From Streptomyces sp. V3I8 (lineage in GTDB: Bacteria; Actinomycetota; Actinomycetes; Streptomycetales; Streptomycetaceae), in NCBI RefSeq assembly GCF_030817535.1, contig NZ_JAUSZL010000002.1, positions 7,192,001-7,256,000 of the forward strand: 64,000 nucleotides of DNA, written 5' to 3'. This document shows, piece after piece, positions 7,579 through 13,752 of this stretch (positions are counted from its first letter, which is position 1; every line of letters starts with the position of its first letter). The position numbers and the translations under genes are program-made. The notes under the pieces were generated by a model that was not told the DNA's origin, did not search any database, and saw only the letters and a list, made by a program, of their open reading frames with translations.

Positions 7579-7662
7579 AAAAAAGTCCCCAGCCTGTCCC
7601 CAGAGACGGAAGAAGCCGCAGATCAGGACGTCAGGGACAGCTTGGGGACAGGCTGGGGACTT
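7579..7662 (-). terminator. Long-stem intrinsic terminator (20-bp stem, T6)
   Basis: AAGTCCCCAGCCTGTCCCCA (7583-7602) pairs perfectly with TGGGGACAGGCTGGGGACTT (7643-7662) across 40 bases. On the minus strand the second arm is followed by six T (7584-7579), the form of an intrinsic terminator, here for the gene at 7731-8150. The stem is unusually long for this role. The direct repeat TTTTTTCGTG occurs twice on the minus strand just beyond. Confidence 0.5.
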
Positions 7663-7680
7663 CGTCTCCTCATAGGGAAA

Positions 7681-7702
7681 GCCCGCTCCATGAGGAGCGG
7701 GC
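7681..7702 (-). terminator. Nine-bp hairpin after the 139-aa gene
   Basis: GCCCGCTCC (7681-7689), loop ATGA, GGAGCGGGC (7694-7702), starting 29 bases past the stop at 7731. First of two hairpins that stop minus-strand transcription here. Confidence 0.6.
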
Positions 7703-7730
7703 GGAGGGGTCGGCCGGGCCTGATGTGCTC

Positions 7731-8150
7731 TTAGTCCTCTCTGAAATGAGGGTGTACGAGATCAGGGTGCAGTTTCCGGAACGCCCACGTCTCGAACCAG
7801 TCAGGATCGAGGATGGGATGGTCAGTTCCTTTATCACCGAAGACGGTCTCAACGTAGCGCTCGATGATTTCACTATCACCGGTCGCCGGATCGTCGTCTG
7901 TCACGTAATGGAGAAATGCTCCGCTCTTATCGCGCTCCCAGAAGTCAGTGATGACGAGGACGGCGTAGAGGAACACTTCGCGGCTCCCGCGACAGGTACG
8001 GATGCCATCGTCCCGCTGCACCCACACCTGGATGAAGTCCGCCAGGCAGGTGGGATCATGGGCGAGGGGACCTCGAATCTGTTCGGGTGACCAATGGGCG
8101 GTGAATTCCTGGAAGGAAAACCACGGTCCGTCTGCGGGAAAGTACGTCAT
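7731..8150 (-). CDS. Hypothetical protein, 139 aa
   Basis: Soluble acidic protein rich in aromatic residues (MTYFPADGPWFSFQEFTAHW at the start, DPDWFETWAFRKLHPDLVHP near the end). GGAGG lies eight bases before the ATG. It is a single-gene unit with its own promoter (TATAAT at 8191-8186) and two terminators. No family recognised. Base composition is lower in G+C than the core. Confidence 0.6.
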   Translation of the reverse strand: MTYFPADGPWFSFQEFTAHWSPEQIRGPLAHDPTCLADFIQVWVQRDDGIRTCRGSREVFLYAVLVITDFWERDKSGAFLHYVTDDDPATGDSEIIERYVETVFGDKGTDHPILDPDWFETWAFRKLHPDLVHPHFRED

Positions 8151-8185
8151 TTGTGGGCCTCCATGGAGATGAAGGCCGACCCCAC

Positions 8186-8217
8186 ATTATATAAACATCA
8201 GCTTGCAATCATTGCAA
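8186..8217 (-). promoter_or_regulatory. Promoter with palindrome TTGCAATCATTGCAA
   Basis: On the minus strand a perfect -10, TATAAT (8191-8186), lies 36 bases before the ATG of the 139-aa gene. The perfect 7-1-7 palindrome TTGCAATCATTGCAA (8203-8217) covers the region upstream of the -10, where a repressor or activator would bind. The site sits between two divergent genes (8150 and 8344) and could serve both. Confidence 0.45.
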
Positions 8218-8343
8218 TAGTAAATAGAGGTGGCTCCGCGCAAGATCGCGCAGGAAGAGCCATAGTCCAGCGGGCGGCCCGAGCTTCAAGTCAGATCCCA
8301 AGATCGCGAATGGAGTGATCTTCGGGAGCGACTCCCCGCCCTC

Positions 8344-9684
8344 TTGGATCTCGCTAAGCTGGGCCTCTTACTGGTCGATGCGTACTCGGAGGCATTCGTG
8401 AACAGCCAGCCGCCCACCGCCTCTGCTGAAACGGTTCAGGAGGAACTGGCACGGCTTGTCAAGGTCGGAGTGAACGCTGTAACCCTTGAAGAGTGCAACG
8501 CTCTCGTGCGCGTGATTGCTAGTCGGCTTGGGGATTACGAGAACATTCGGCCCGATGGCCGGAATTTTCTCATGCAACGAATTTTGGACAATGTCATCCA
8601 AGAGCATCGGTTGTCCGCATTTGAGCAACATGAAGCGGTGAAGAGGAAGGTGACGATTACCGTAACGTCATTCCAAATTGCCGCTGCTGGCGAATTGCTC
8701 GGACTGACCGACGATCGCTTATTTCCTATAGTGATGAAGTTCCGTTGTGCCCAGCTCAGTACCACTTGGTCGGCTCTGCAAAATAATCCAGACAACCAAG
8801 GGGTAATGGCGACGAAACGCTTACGCGCGTCAATTTGGCTTGGTGCGGCAAGCGCTAAAACCGGAGAACGGCATCAACCCTTGGCCCTCCGCGCGCTTGA
8901 GTCGGCGATCAAATCCCATGTCGTGACGCACCGGGACGAGCTGGTGGCAAGCTCGGCTGATTATCTCGAACCTGCCGTATCTCTTGAAAAGGAGGGTGAC
9001 AGCAAAAGTCTCACATCCGATAGGGAACTTGTCCCCACGCCTGTTCCCTCAAGACTTCCATCGCGTAAATCGCTATGGCTAACTTCGATTGGTGTCGCAG
9101 TATGCATGGCTGTTGTAGCTGGGCTGATTTTTGCATTTGGTGATGGAAGTGAAGGTGCAGACGATGAGGATTCACTTCGTTCAGGCAGCCCTTCAAACCC
9201 TTCGAGCTCTTCAAGCGCATCCTCAGCAGAAGCCCTTGAACGTCGCTATGACGGCAAGGACCCTCGTGGGCTGGAAGGGAGCAACAGTAAATGCGCAGAC
9301 CCCCCAACGAGCCAGCCAGTCTCATCTGCCCACCCATCCGTGATCGGACCAGACGGAAAAGACGCAGGAAGTATAGAGCTCCGCACATCGGCAATCTGTC
9401 CAGTCATTTGGGCGCGCGTTCTCTGGAATGACGACCTTGCCACCACTTATCGAATCCCGGAGGGGTGGACGCTCCATATCGTGGCGCAGCGCCCTAAGAC
9501 AAAGACTCGCCGCGATTCTCCGGTGCAAGCAAGCATCACTCCAATTGAGTATGGATTAAGTAGTATGCTCACGACGCTTCGTGGTTGTGTCTTCGTTGAG
9601 GTATATTTCGCTAATGGCGATCGTCGTACTCCAGCAGCGCGGACCCCCTGTGTAATGCATCCGGAGCTAGCTAGCCCACAATGA
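8344..9684 (+). CDS. Membrane-anchored protein with extracytoplasmic DUF2690 domain
   Basis: 446 residues from a TTG start; no ATG or GTG is available and no ideal ribosome site is seen. The frame is open back to 8266, so the start is uncertain. Residues 1-240 are a helical cytoplasmic region I do not recognise; a membrane helix (SLWLTSIGVAVCMAVVAGLI) spans about 243-266; then a Ser-rich linker; then a C-terminal domain with KCADPPTS, GSIELRTSAICPVIWARV and a later Cys, matching DUF2690, usually found at the C-terminus of Streptomyces XRE-type membrane proteins. Four TTA leucine codons (8368, 8719, 8821, 9556) and low G+C mark recent transfer and possible bldA dependence. Confidence 0.62.
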   Translation: MDLAKLGLLLVDAYSEAFVNSQPPTASAETVQEELARLVKVGVNAVTLEECNALVRVIASRLGDYENIRPDGRNFLMQRILDNVIQEHRLSAFEQHEAVKRKVTITVTSFQIAAAGELLGLTDDRLFPIVMKFRCAQLSTTWSALQNNPDNQGVMATKRLRASIWLGAASAKTGERHQPLALRALESAIKSHVVTHRDELVASSADYLEPAVSLEKEGDSKSLTSDRELVPTPVPSRLPSRKSLWLTSIGVAVCMAVVAGLIFAFGDGSEGADDEDSLRSGSPSNPSSSSSASSAEALERRYDGKDPRGLEGSNSKCADPPTSQPVSSAHPSVIGPDGKDAGSIELRTSAICPVIWARVLWNDDLATTYRIPEGWTLHIVAQRPKTKTRRDSPVQASITPIEYGLSSMLTTLRGCVFVEVYFANGDRRTPAARTPCVMHPELASPQ

Positions 9685-9696
9685 AAATGAAAAAGA

Positions 9697-9750
9697 GGCG
9701 GGAGCTCCGCCCAGACAACGACACAAGTCGCGTCCGGACAGGCTCCCGCC
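9697..9750 (+). terminator. Inverted repeat between convergent genes
   Basis: GGCGGGAGC (9697-9705) pairs with GCTCCCGCC (9742-9750); a smaller hairpin GGCGG-GAGCT-CCGCC can form alternatively. It lies between the ends of the DUF2690 gene and the ribbon-helix-helix gene. Confidence 0.5.
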
Positions 9751-9793
9751 GTCGCCTCACCTGAGCTTGCGCTCCAAGGAGAAGCAGGTGGCG

Positions 9794-10141
9794 CTACTCG
9801 TCAGAGGTCTTGCCTCGACGAGCGGCTGGACGGCCGGCGGCGGGTGACTCTTGAGTCTTCTCCTCCGCGGTCGCCTCGGCACCAAAGATTGCCGAGATGG
9901 CGTTGCGGCGCGTCTGCGCCTCCCTCTCGATCTCGGCACGGATCGCCGCAGCCTTCTGGAGGATGGCCGGGTCAGACTTGGTCTTCTCGACCCAGTGCTC
10001 CAGGGCGACCCTGATTTCTTCCGTGGTGCTGCGGCCGGTGATCTGGGCGACGACGTCGAGTCGAGCGCGTAGATCATCGGTGATGCGGACAGCCAGAGTG
10101 CGAATCTGGCTTCCCGCACCGGATTCAGACGACTCGCTCAT
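9794..10141 (-). CDS. Ribbon-helix-helix DNA-binding protein, likely operon repressor
   Basis: 115 residues. SQIRTLAVRITDDLRARLDV followed by VAQITGRSTTEEIRVALEHWV is the beta-strand plus two helices of the Arc/MetJ ribbon-helix-helix fold; a helical segment and a Lys/Arg tail follow. GAGGAGG precedes the ATG at 10141; an ATG 44 codons upstream lies in the operator region and is rejected. Plasmid RHH proteins act as repressors of transfer, copy number or partition genes. A 20-base palindrome over its own start site resembles the two at the transfer-operon promoter, so autorepression plus control of transfer is proposed (inference). Confidence 0.78.
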   Translation of the reverse strand: MSESSESGAGSQIRTLAVRITDDLRARLDVVAQITGRSTTEEIRVALEHWVEKTKSDPAILQKAAAIRAEIEREAQTRRNAISAIFGAEATAEEKTQESPAAGRPAARRGKTSDE

Positions 10142-10250
10142 AGCGAGCCACCTCCTCGGTGAATTGCGGCCGACGAACCCGATTGGTTCATCTAGCGAGG
10201 CCGCAGGACACCGACGAGACAGTGGATGACCAGCCCCGCTGTCATGCCGA

Positions 10251-10301
10251 GTGCTGTCAACTGTCAGCACCATTTATGAAGCATTCGGGACGACGAGACA
10301 A
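10251..10301 (-). promoter_or_regulatory. Promoter and operator of the RHH gene
   Basis: Minus strand: -35 TTGTCT (10301-10296), 17-base spacer, -10 CATAAA (10278-10273), then palindrome GTGCTGTCAACTGTCAGCAC (10251-10270) over the expected start site. The palindrome differs from the 3184-3203 operator in one half-site base outside the N6 spacer. The remaining 10142-10400 interval holds no convincing gene. Confidence 0.55.
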
Positions 10302-10399
10302 CCGTATGTTCGGGGATGTTGTTCATTCCACGGCAGTTGTCAGGGGCGCTCACACGGAGATCGCAAGCGCCGTATCACGTCTTGGTCTTGGCTCGGCGT

Positions 10400-10675
10400 T
10401 CAATGCGGACCGGTCTCGGCCCCGCCGGCGGAGGGGCCTCGGTCCCGTACGTACGTCCCGCGTTGAGGCACGGTGTAGACGTACCCGAGGTCCCGAAGGT
10501 GCCGGATCGCTCGACGTGCAGTGTCGCGAGCGACCCCCCAGCGCTGGATGAGTGCCGACTCCGATGGCACTGGGCGGTCCACGGCAAGAACACCCGATTC
10601 AATATCGCGGACGATCTCCGCCGCAATCTGCTGGTAGGGCGGCACTGGAGCGTCGTAATCAATCTGCGAAGCCAT
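10400..10675 (-). CDS. GntR-family winged-helix repressor without effector domain
   Basis: 91 residues. PPYQQIAAEIVRDIESGVLA, VPSESALIQRWGVARDTARR and LGYVYTVPQRGTYVRDR are the complete GntR winged-helix domain, with no ligand-binding domain after it. Short GntR proteins of this kind (KorSA of pSAM2 is the known example) silence transfer genes of Streptomyces elements. ATG 10675 has no clear ribosome site; an upstream in-frame TTG at 10693 is a weaker choice, and a leaderless message is possible. It is divergent from the gene at 10837, with GTATAC and TATACGTA repeats between. Confidence 0.8.
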   Translation of the reverse strand: MASQIDYDAPVPPYQQIAAEIVRDIESGVLAVDRPVPSESALIQRWGVARDTARRAIRHLRDLGYVYTVPQRGTYVRDRGPSAGGAETGPH

Positions 10676-10726
10676 GCCAGGAAGGGTATACAAGGGCCCA
10701 AATAGGGGCCCGTCCCTATACGTAGG

Positions 10727-10804
10727 TAGACGAGGGTAGAGGAGCTGGCCTACCGTAAAAGCGCAAGCGCCCAGGCAGGCCGCGTAGGACCGGCCTGCCT
10801 GGGC
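10727..10804 (+). promoter_or_regulatory. Promoter plus 14-bp leader hairpin before the 99-aa gene
   Basis: TAGACG (10727-10732), 18 bases, TACCGT (10751-10756) fit a promoter. Directly downstream GCCCAGGCAGGCCG (10769-10782) pairs perfectly with CGGCCTGCCTGGGC (10791-10804) across 8 bases. The hairpin ends 32 bases before the start codon, so it would act as an attenuator or mRNA stabiliser. Confidence 0.42.
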
Positions 10805-10836
10805 AACGCCGAACAGCTTTCGAGGAGCTGAACGAC

Positions 10837-11136
10837 ATGCGCGATCGTATCGCCCGCACGCTTGTGTGGGTGCTGAGCCGAGTGCTGCCCTCTCATGGGA
10901 GGCATGCAGCGCGGAGGTCTGAGTCGCCCACGCCTACATCCGGGAACCCATGGTCGAAGCCGTGGGCTGGTCCGAGTTCTGTTGAAGCCCGAGCCATTTT
11001 CCGGGCAGAGGAGACGCTACAGCTGACGCCCGTGCAACGAGAGCGCCGCTTCGCGGTTGAGTTCGCGGCACGCGGTATCGAGTACCCCTACCGCTACACC
11101 GGGGATCACTTTGCTGTGTGGGAGGCCTCGGCATGA
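10837..11136 (+). CDS. Hypothetical protein, 99 aa
   Basis: [20 protein letters not shown]..., with an N-terminal amphipathic basic helix and a C-terminal [20 protein letters not shown] segment. GAGGAG is ten bases before the ATG. Its stop overlaps the ATG of the zinc-ribbon gene (ATGA). No family recognised. Confidence 0.6.
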   Translation: MRDRIARTLVWVLSRVLPSHGRHAARRSESPTPTSGNPWSKPWAGPSSVEARAIFRAEETLQLTPVQRERRFAVEFAARGIEYPYRYTGDHFAVWEASA

Positions 11137-11336
11137 CCGTCGATGGATTCGGATCTTCCGCTCCCGACTCAGCAGAGGTCGTGTGCTGTAGCTGTGGTCG
11201 CCTGACCGGGGCTCCGATCGAGGTCGGCTACGTGGAGCGAATGAGCGGGCCAGGCTTTGTGCAGTACGTCTGCCCCGATTGCCTCTACACGCTTCCGGTC
11301 CGGCCGACCGCCCTGGACGAATATCGGCGGCATTAG
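11133..11336 (+). CDS. Small zinc-ribbon-like protein, 67 aa
   Basis: Two cysteine pairs, VVCCSCGRL and VCPDCLYTL, about 35 residues apart, as in a zinc ribbon. The ATG at 11133 overlaps the upstream stop; a longer frame from 11118 has no ribosome site. Two-gene operon ending at a 14-bp hairpin. Function unknown. Confidence 0.62.
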   Translation: MTVDGFGSSAPDSAEVVCCSCGRLTGAPIEVGYVERMSGPGFVQYVCPDCLYTLPVRPTALDEYRRH

Positions 11337-11344
11337 CAACCCAA

Positions 11345-11384
11345 CGACGATGCCCCGCGCGGTTTGCTGTGCGGGGCATCGTCG
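11345..11384. terminator. Bidirectional 14-bp hairpin between convergent genes
   Basis: CGACGATGCCCCGC (11345-11358) and GCGGGGCATCGTCG (11371-11384), loop 12 bases, between the ends of the zinc-ribbon gene and the minus-strand RsbW-like gene. Confidence 0.7.
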
Positions 11385-11404
11385 CTCGTAGAGATGGTGT
11401 GTAC

Positions 11405-12013
11405 CTACAGCTTGTGTAGTCCGTCAAGTACCCGCTGCATCAGTGCAGTCTCAATCTGTTCTTTGACTCTGCCTTGGGGAGTACGGCCAGTGCGTGGCGA
11501 TCGTCGTTGAAGCGGCAGCATCTTGGTTGCGAAGGTGGGCGGCTCGGTGAGTGCCAATTCAGCCCACATGATCTTGCCTCCGGCCGGCGGACGGAAGGTG
11601 CCCCAATTCTTAGCGAGGGCCTCTACTAGCAATAGGCCACGTCCGCTTTCCGCCTCCGCCGACTGCTCCCGCATCTCGGGTGCGGCGAGCGAGCGGTCCC
11701 ACACCTCGATGAACAGACTCATGTCAACGAGACGGAGCTGTACGCCTAGGACATGCTCCGCCTTGACGTCTGACCACTTCGGATCTGAGGTATCCGGGCC
11801 GGTCGCGTTGACGGCGTTCGTTACAAGCTCGGAGACGACGAGCAACGCGTCATCCAGAACCTGGGGTGATCCCCACCATCGCAGCAGGGCAGTGGTCAAC
11901 GCTCGTGCGCAGCTTGCTGCTGACGGCACAGCCGCCAGCGTCAACCGATCCCATACGTGGAGCCACATTTGCTTATCGTTCGCTGGCTGACGGGCTGTGA
12001 GAGTAGTGGCCAC
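11405..12013 (-). CDS. RsbW-like ATP-binding regulatory protein
   Basis: 202 residues. A GHKL-type ATPase domain is shown by LLVVSELVTNAV (N-box), LFIEVWDRS (G1-like) and GRGLLLVEALAKNWGTF (G2-like), typical of the many short anti-sigma-factor-like ATPases (HATPase_c_2) of Streptomyces, and a basic tail follows. GTG 12013 has AGGAGGA at nine bases; the frame could begin at GTG 12022, but the ribosome site would then touch the start. It overlaps the end of the resolvase-like gene by about 40 bases. No cognate sigma or anti-anti-sigma factor is nearby. Confidence 0.78.
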   Translation of the reverse strand: MATTLTARQPANDKQMWLHVWDRLTLAAVPSAASCARALTTALLRWWGSPQVLDDALLVVSELVTNAVNATGPDTSDPKWSDVKAEHVLGVQLRLVDMSLFIEVWDRSLAAPEMREQSAEAESGRGLLLVEALAKNWGTFRPPAGGKIMWAELALTEPPTFATKMLPLQRRSPRTGRTPQGRVKEQIETALMQRVLDGLHKL

Positions 12014-12392
12014 TTCGGACACTCCTCCTATTCATGACGCCTTGGGCCGGGTGAGGCGCAGAGTGCTTGAGCGTGTGCACCTCCGCCAAGAACTCGAACT
12101 CCAAGCGGTTGAGTAGTACCTCACGCAGCGGGTCGTGGGTGGAGAGATGGCGCAGCGATGGCAACACCACAATGTGGGTATCGGCGCGACGCAGCGCTTC
12201 CCCCATCTCGTAGAAGGCTTCATGCGAGCCGTTTACAACCTCGTGGAATATGCTGGGCATCTGGAGACCGGACATCTCGGCGAAGTTGCGCATGCGCCGT
12301 TCCATCTGCCGTACCCGGTCATCGGTGACGTCGCAGAACACCCGCATGTAGCCGAAAGCACGGGTACAGGGGATATGGGGTTTAGTGGTCAT
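11973..12392 (-). CDS. Resolvase-like protein lacking the catalytic serine
   Basis: 139 residues that follow the N-terminal domain of serine recombinases: AFGYMRVFCDVTDDRVRQME, then NGSHEAFYEMGEALRRADTHIVVLPSLRHLSTH and EFEFLAEVHTL. In active enzymes the first motif is YxRVSTxxQ; here the catalytic Ser is Phe, and no DNA-binding domain follows. It is therefore probably not a recombinase but a protein-interaction or nucleotide-related derivative. GGAG lies eight bases before ATG 12392. A 150-base gap with a weak hairpin (12504-12519) separates it from the thymidylate-kinase-like gene. Confidence 0.6.
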   Translation of the reverse strand: MTTKPHIPCTRAFGYMRVFCDVTDDRVRQMERRMRNFAEMSGLQMPSIFHEVVNGSHEAFYEMGEALRRADTHIVVLPSLRHLSTHDPLREVLLNRLEFEFLAEVHTLKHSAPHPAQGVMNRRSVRSGHYSHSPSASER

Positions 12393-12542
12393 GGCATTTC
12401 TCCGGTGAAGATGCGTCCACGGTCGCTCAGCTCGGATGGGCACATGAAGCGAGATCAGGTCGACGGACGTATCGCCGTGTGATGAACGAGGAAGGGGGCT
12501 ACTGACTCGCAGGAGTCATCAGCCTGCCGGGTCAGGAGCCTG

Positions 12543-13193
12543 CTATGACGCGCTAGATGCTTTTGCGGCAGCTCGCGCCACCAGTTGGTCGCGAATGACC
12601 GCCGCTGTCTGCTCGGGGGGTCGCTGGTTGCAGTCGACGCGCAGCACCTCGAAGCCCATCTCCAACAGCCGTTCGGTGGCTTGGCGATAGAAGTGCACTT
12701 CGGCGTGACTACTGCCCGGTGAGAGCTGGAAGCGGTTGTGTGCCCCGCGCTCATGCAGTCGTTCCGAGATGACCTCAGCATCAGCTTCGAGGATGACCGC
12801 GAGGTCGGGCCGTTCAGCCTCGGCATTGAGGTTCCAGAGGAAAGCGGGGTCTACCCCGTCGAAACGTTGCATGACAAGCGCCGACGGAATGTAGCGGTCA
12901 CTGATGACCGTCTGCCCGGCCTCGGTGTGCTTGCGGATTTCCGTCTCTACGTGGTGGTAGCGGTCCGCCGCATACAGGCAGGCAAGCGCGTGACCGGTGA
13001 CCGTCTCGGTCAACTCTCGGCAGAGCTGGCCGATAGGACCGGTGGATGGCTCGGCAGTCACGTGCACCTGTTCGCCTGCGGCCACGAGCATCTGCGCCAA
13101 GTGGTGAACGATCGTACTCTTCCCGGCACCGCTGGGGCCGTCGACACTGACGAACATGCCTCGGGAGTGATCAGAAAAGGGACGGAGCTTCAT
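12543..13193 (-). CDS. Thymidylate kinase-like (dTMP kinase family) protein
   Basis: 216 residues. P-loop GPSGAGKST at 19-27, thymidylate-kinase DR motif in VISDRYIPSAL near residue 98, and a LID-like ERLHERGAHNRFQ. The family phosphorylates dTMP to dTDP with ATP. Streptomyces carry a housekeeping copy elsewhere, so this is an extra, element-borne copy whose substrate may differ. ATG 13193 has GGAGGGAG upstream and overlaps the exonuclease gene by 23 bases, so the two are co-expressed with the radical SAM gene. Confidence 0.82.
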   Translation of the reverse strand: MKLRPFSDHSRGMFVSVDGPSGAGKSTIVHHLAQMLVAAGEQVHVTAEPSTGPIGQLCRELTETVTGHALACLYAADRYHHVETEIRKHTEAGQTVISDRYIPSALVMQRFDGVDPAFLWNLNAEAERPDLAVILEADAEVISERLHERGAHNRFQLSPGSSHAEVHFYRQATERLLEMGFEVLRVDCNQRPPEQTAAVIRDQLVARAAAKASSAS

Positions 13194-13752
13194 CAGCTCT
13201 CCCTCCGGGTGGTGCGCCACGCAGTTCTTCCAAAGAGCCGGCTGCCGTGGCGAGTCGGACGAAGAGACGGGCCGTTACCAAGGCGTCGTAGGTGGCGCGG
13301 TGAGGGCGTAGATCGTGCGACAGGCCCTCTGCGAGCTGGAACGCTTCGGTCAGCGATCCGAGCCGGAAACTCATCTGGTCAGGAACGAAACGCCGGGCGA
13401 GCTTGAGCGTGTCGAAGACCTCCGGGCATTCCCAGCCGGTCATCTTCCGCTGGAGTACCTTCACGTCGACATGCGCGTTGTGAGCGATGAGCGCCGGATG
13501 CGAGAGCGCGTGTAGCACCTCGACGATGACGTCCTTGAACACCGGCGCCTCGGCAATTGCGCCGTTGCTGATGCCGTGAATCCGTCGGGCCATGGGCGTG
13601 ATTGGCTGATCCGGCCGAACCAACCAGCTCGTCGGCTCTCCAACGACCCCACCGACGATCGGCACGGCGGCAAGCTCTACCAAGTCGGGTGGTTGCTGTC
13701 CGTTGCCTTCTACGTCTACGACGACGTACGAGAGATCCGTCCAGTCAGCCAT
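13171..13752 (-). CDS. DEDDh-type 3'-5' exonuclease
   Basis: 193 residues with the DnaQ-like exonuclease signatures: VVVDVEGNG (D13, E15) in place of DTETTG, HGISNGAIAEAP, IAHNAHVDVKVL, and a final HRATYDALVTARLF with the His and Asp of the DEDDh subclass. It should remove nucleotides from 3' ends of DNA or RNA. ATG 13752 overlaps the end of the radical SAM gene by eight bases, and the product gene overlaps the kinase gene. A second, unrelated copy of this fold is in the core at 17345. Confidence 0.83.
   Translation of the reverse strand: MADWTDLSYVVVDVEGNGQQPPDLVELAAVPIVGGVVGEPTSWLVRPDQPITPMARRIHGISNGAIAEAPVFKDVIVEVLHALSHPALIAHNAHVDVKVLQRKMTGWECPEVFDTLKLARRFVPDQMSFRLGSLTEAFQLAEGLSHDLRPHRATYDALVTARLFVRLATAAGSLEELRGAPPGGRADEAPSLF

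Noticed and set aside
7584..7662. Iterons or a replication origin
   Set aside because: Only one inverted pair is present, without repeated iterons or a Rep gene; the T-run favours a terminator.
12504..12519. Hairpin TGACTC-GCAG-GAGTCA after the kinase gene
   Set aside because: Only six base pairs and no T-run; too weak to call a terminator.
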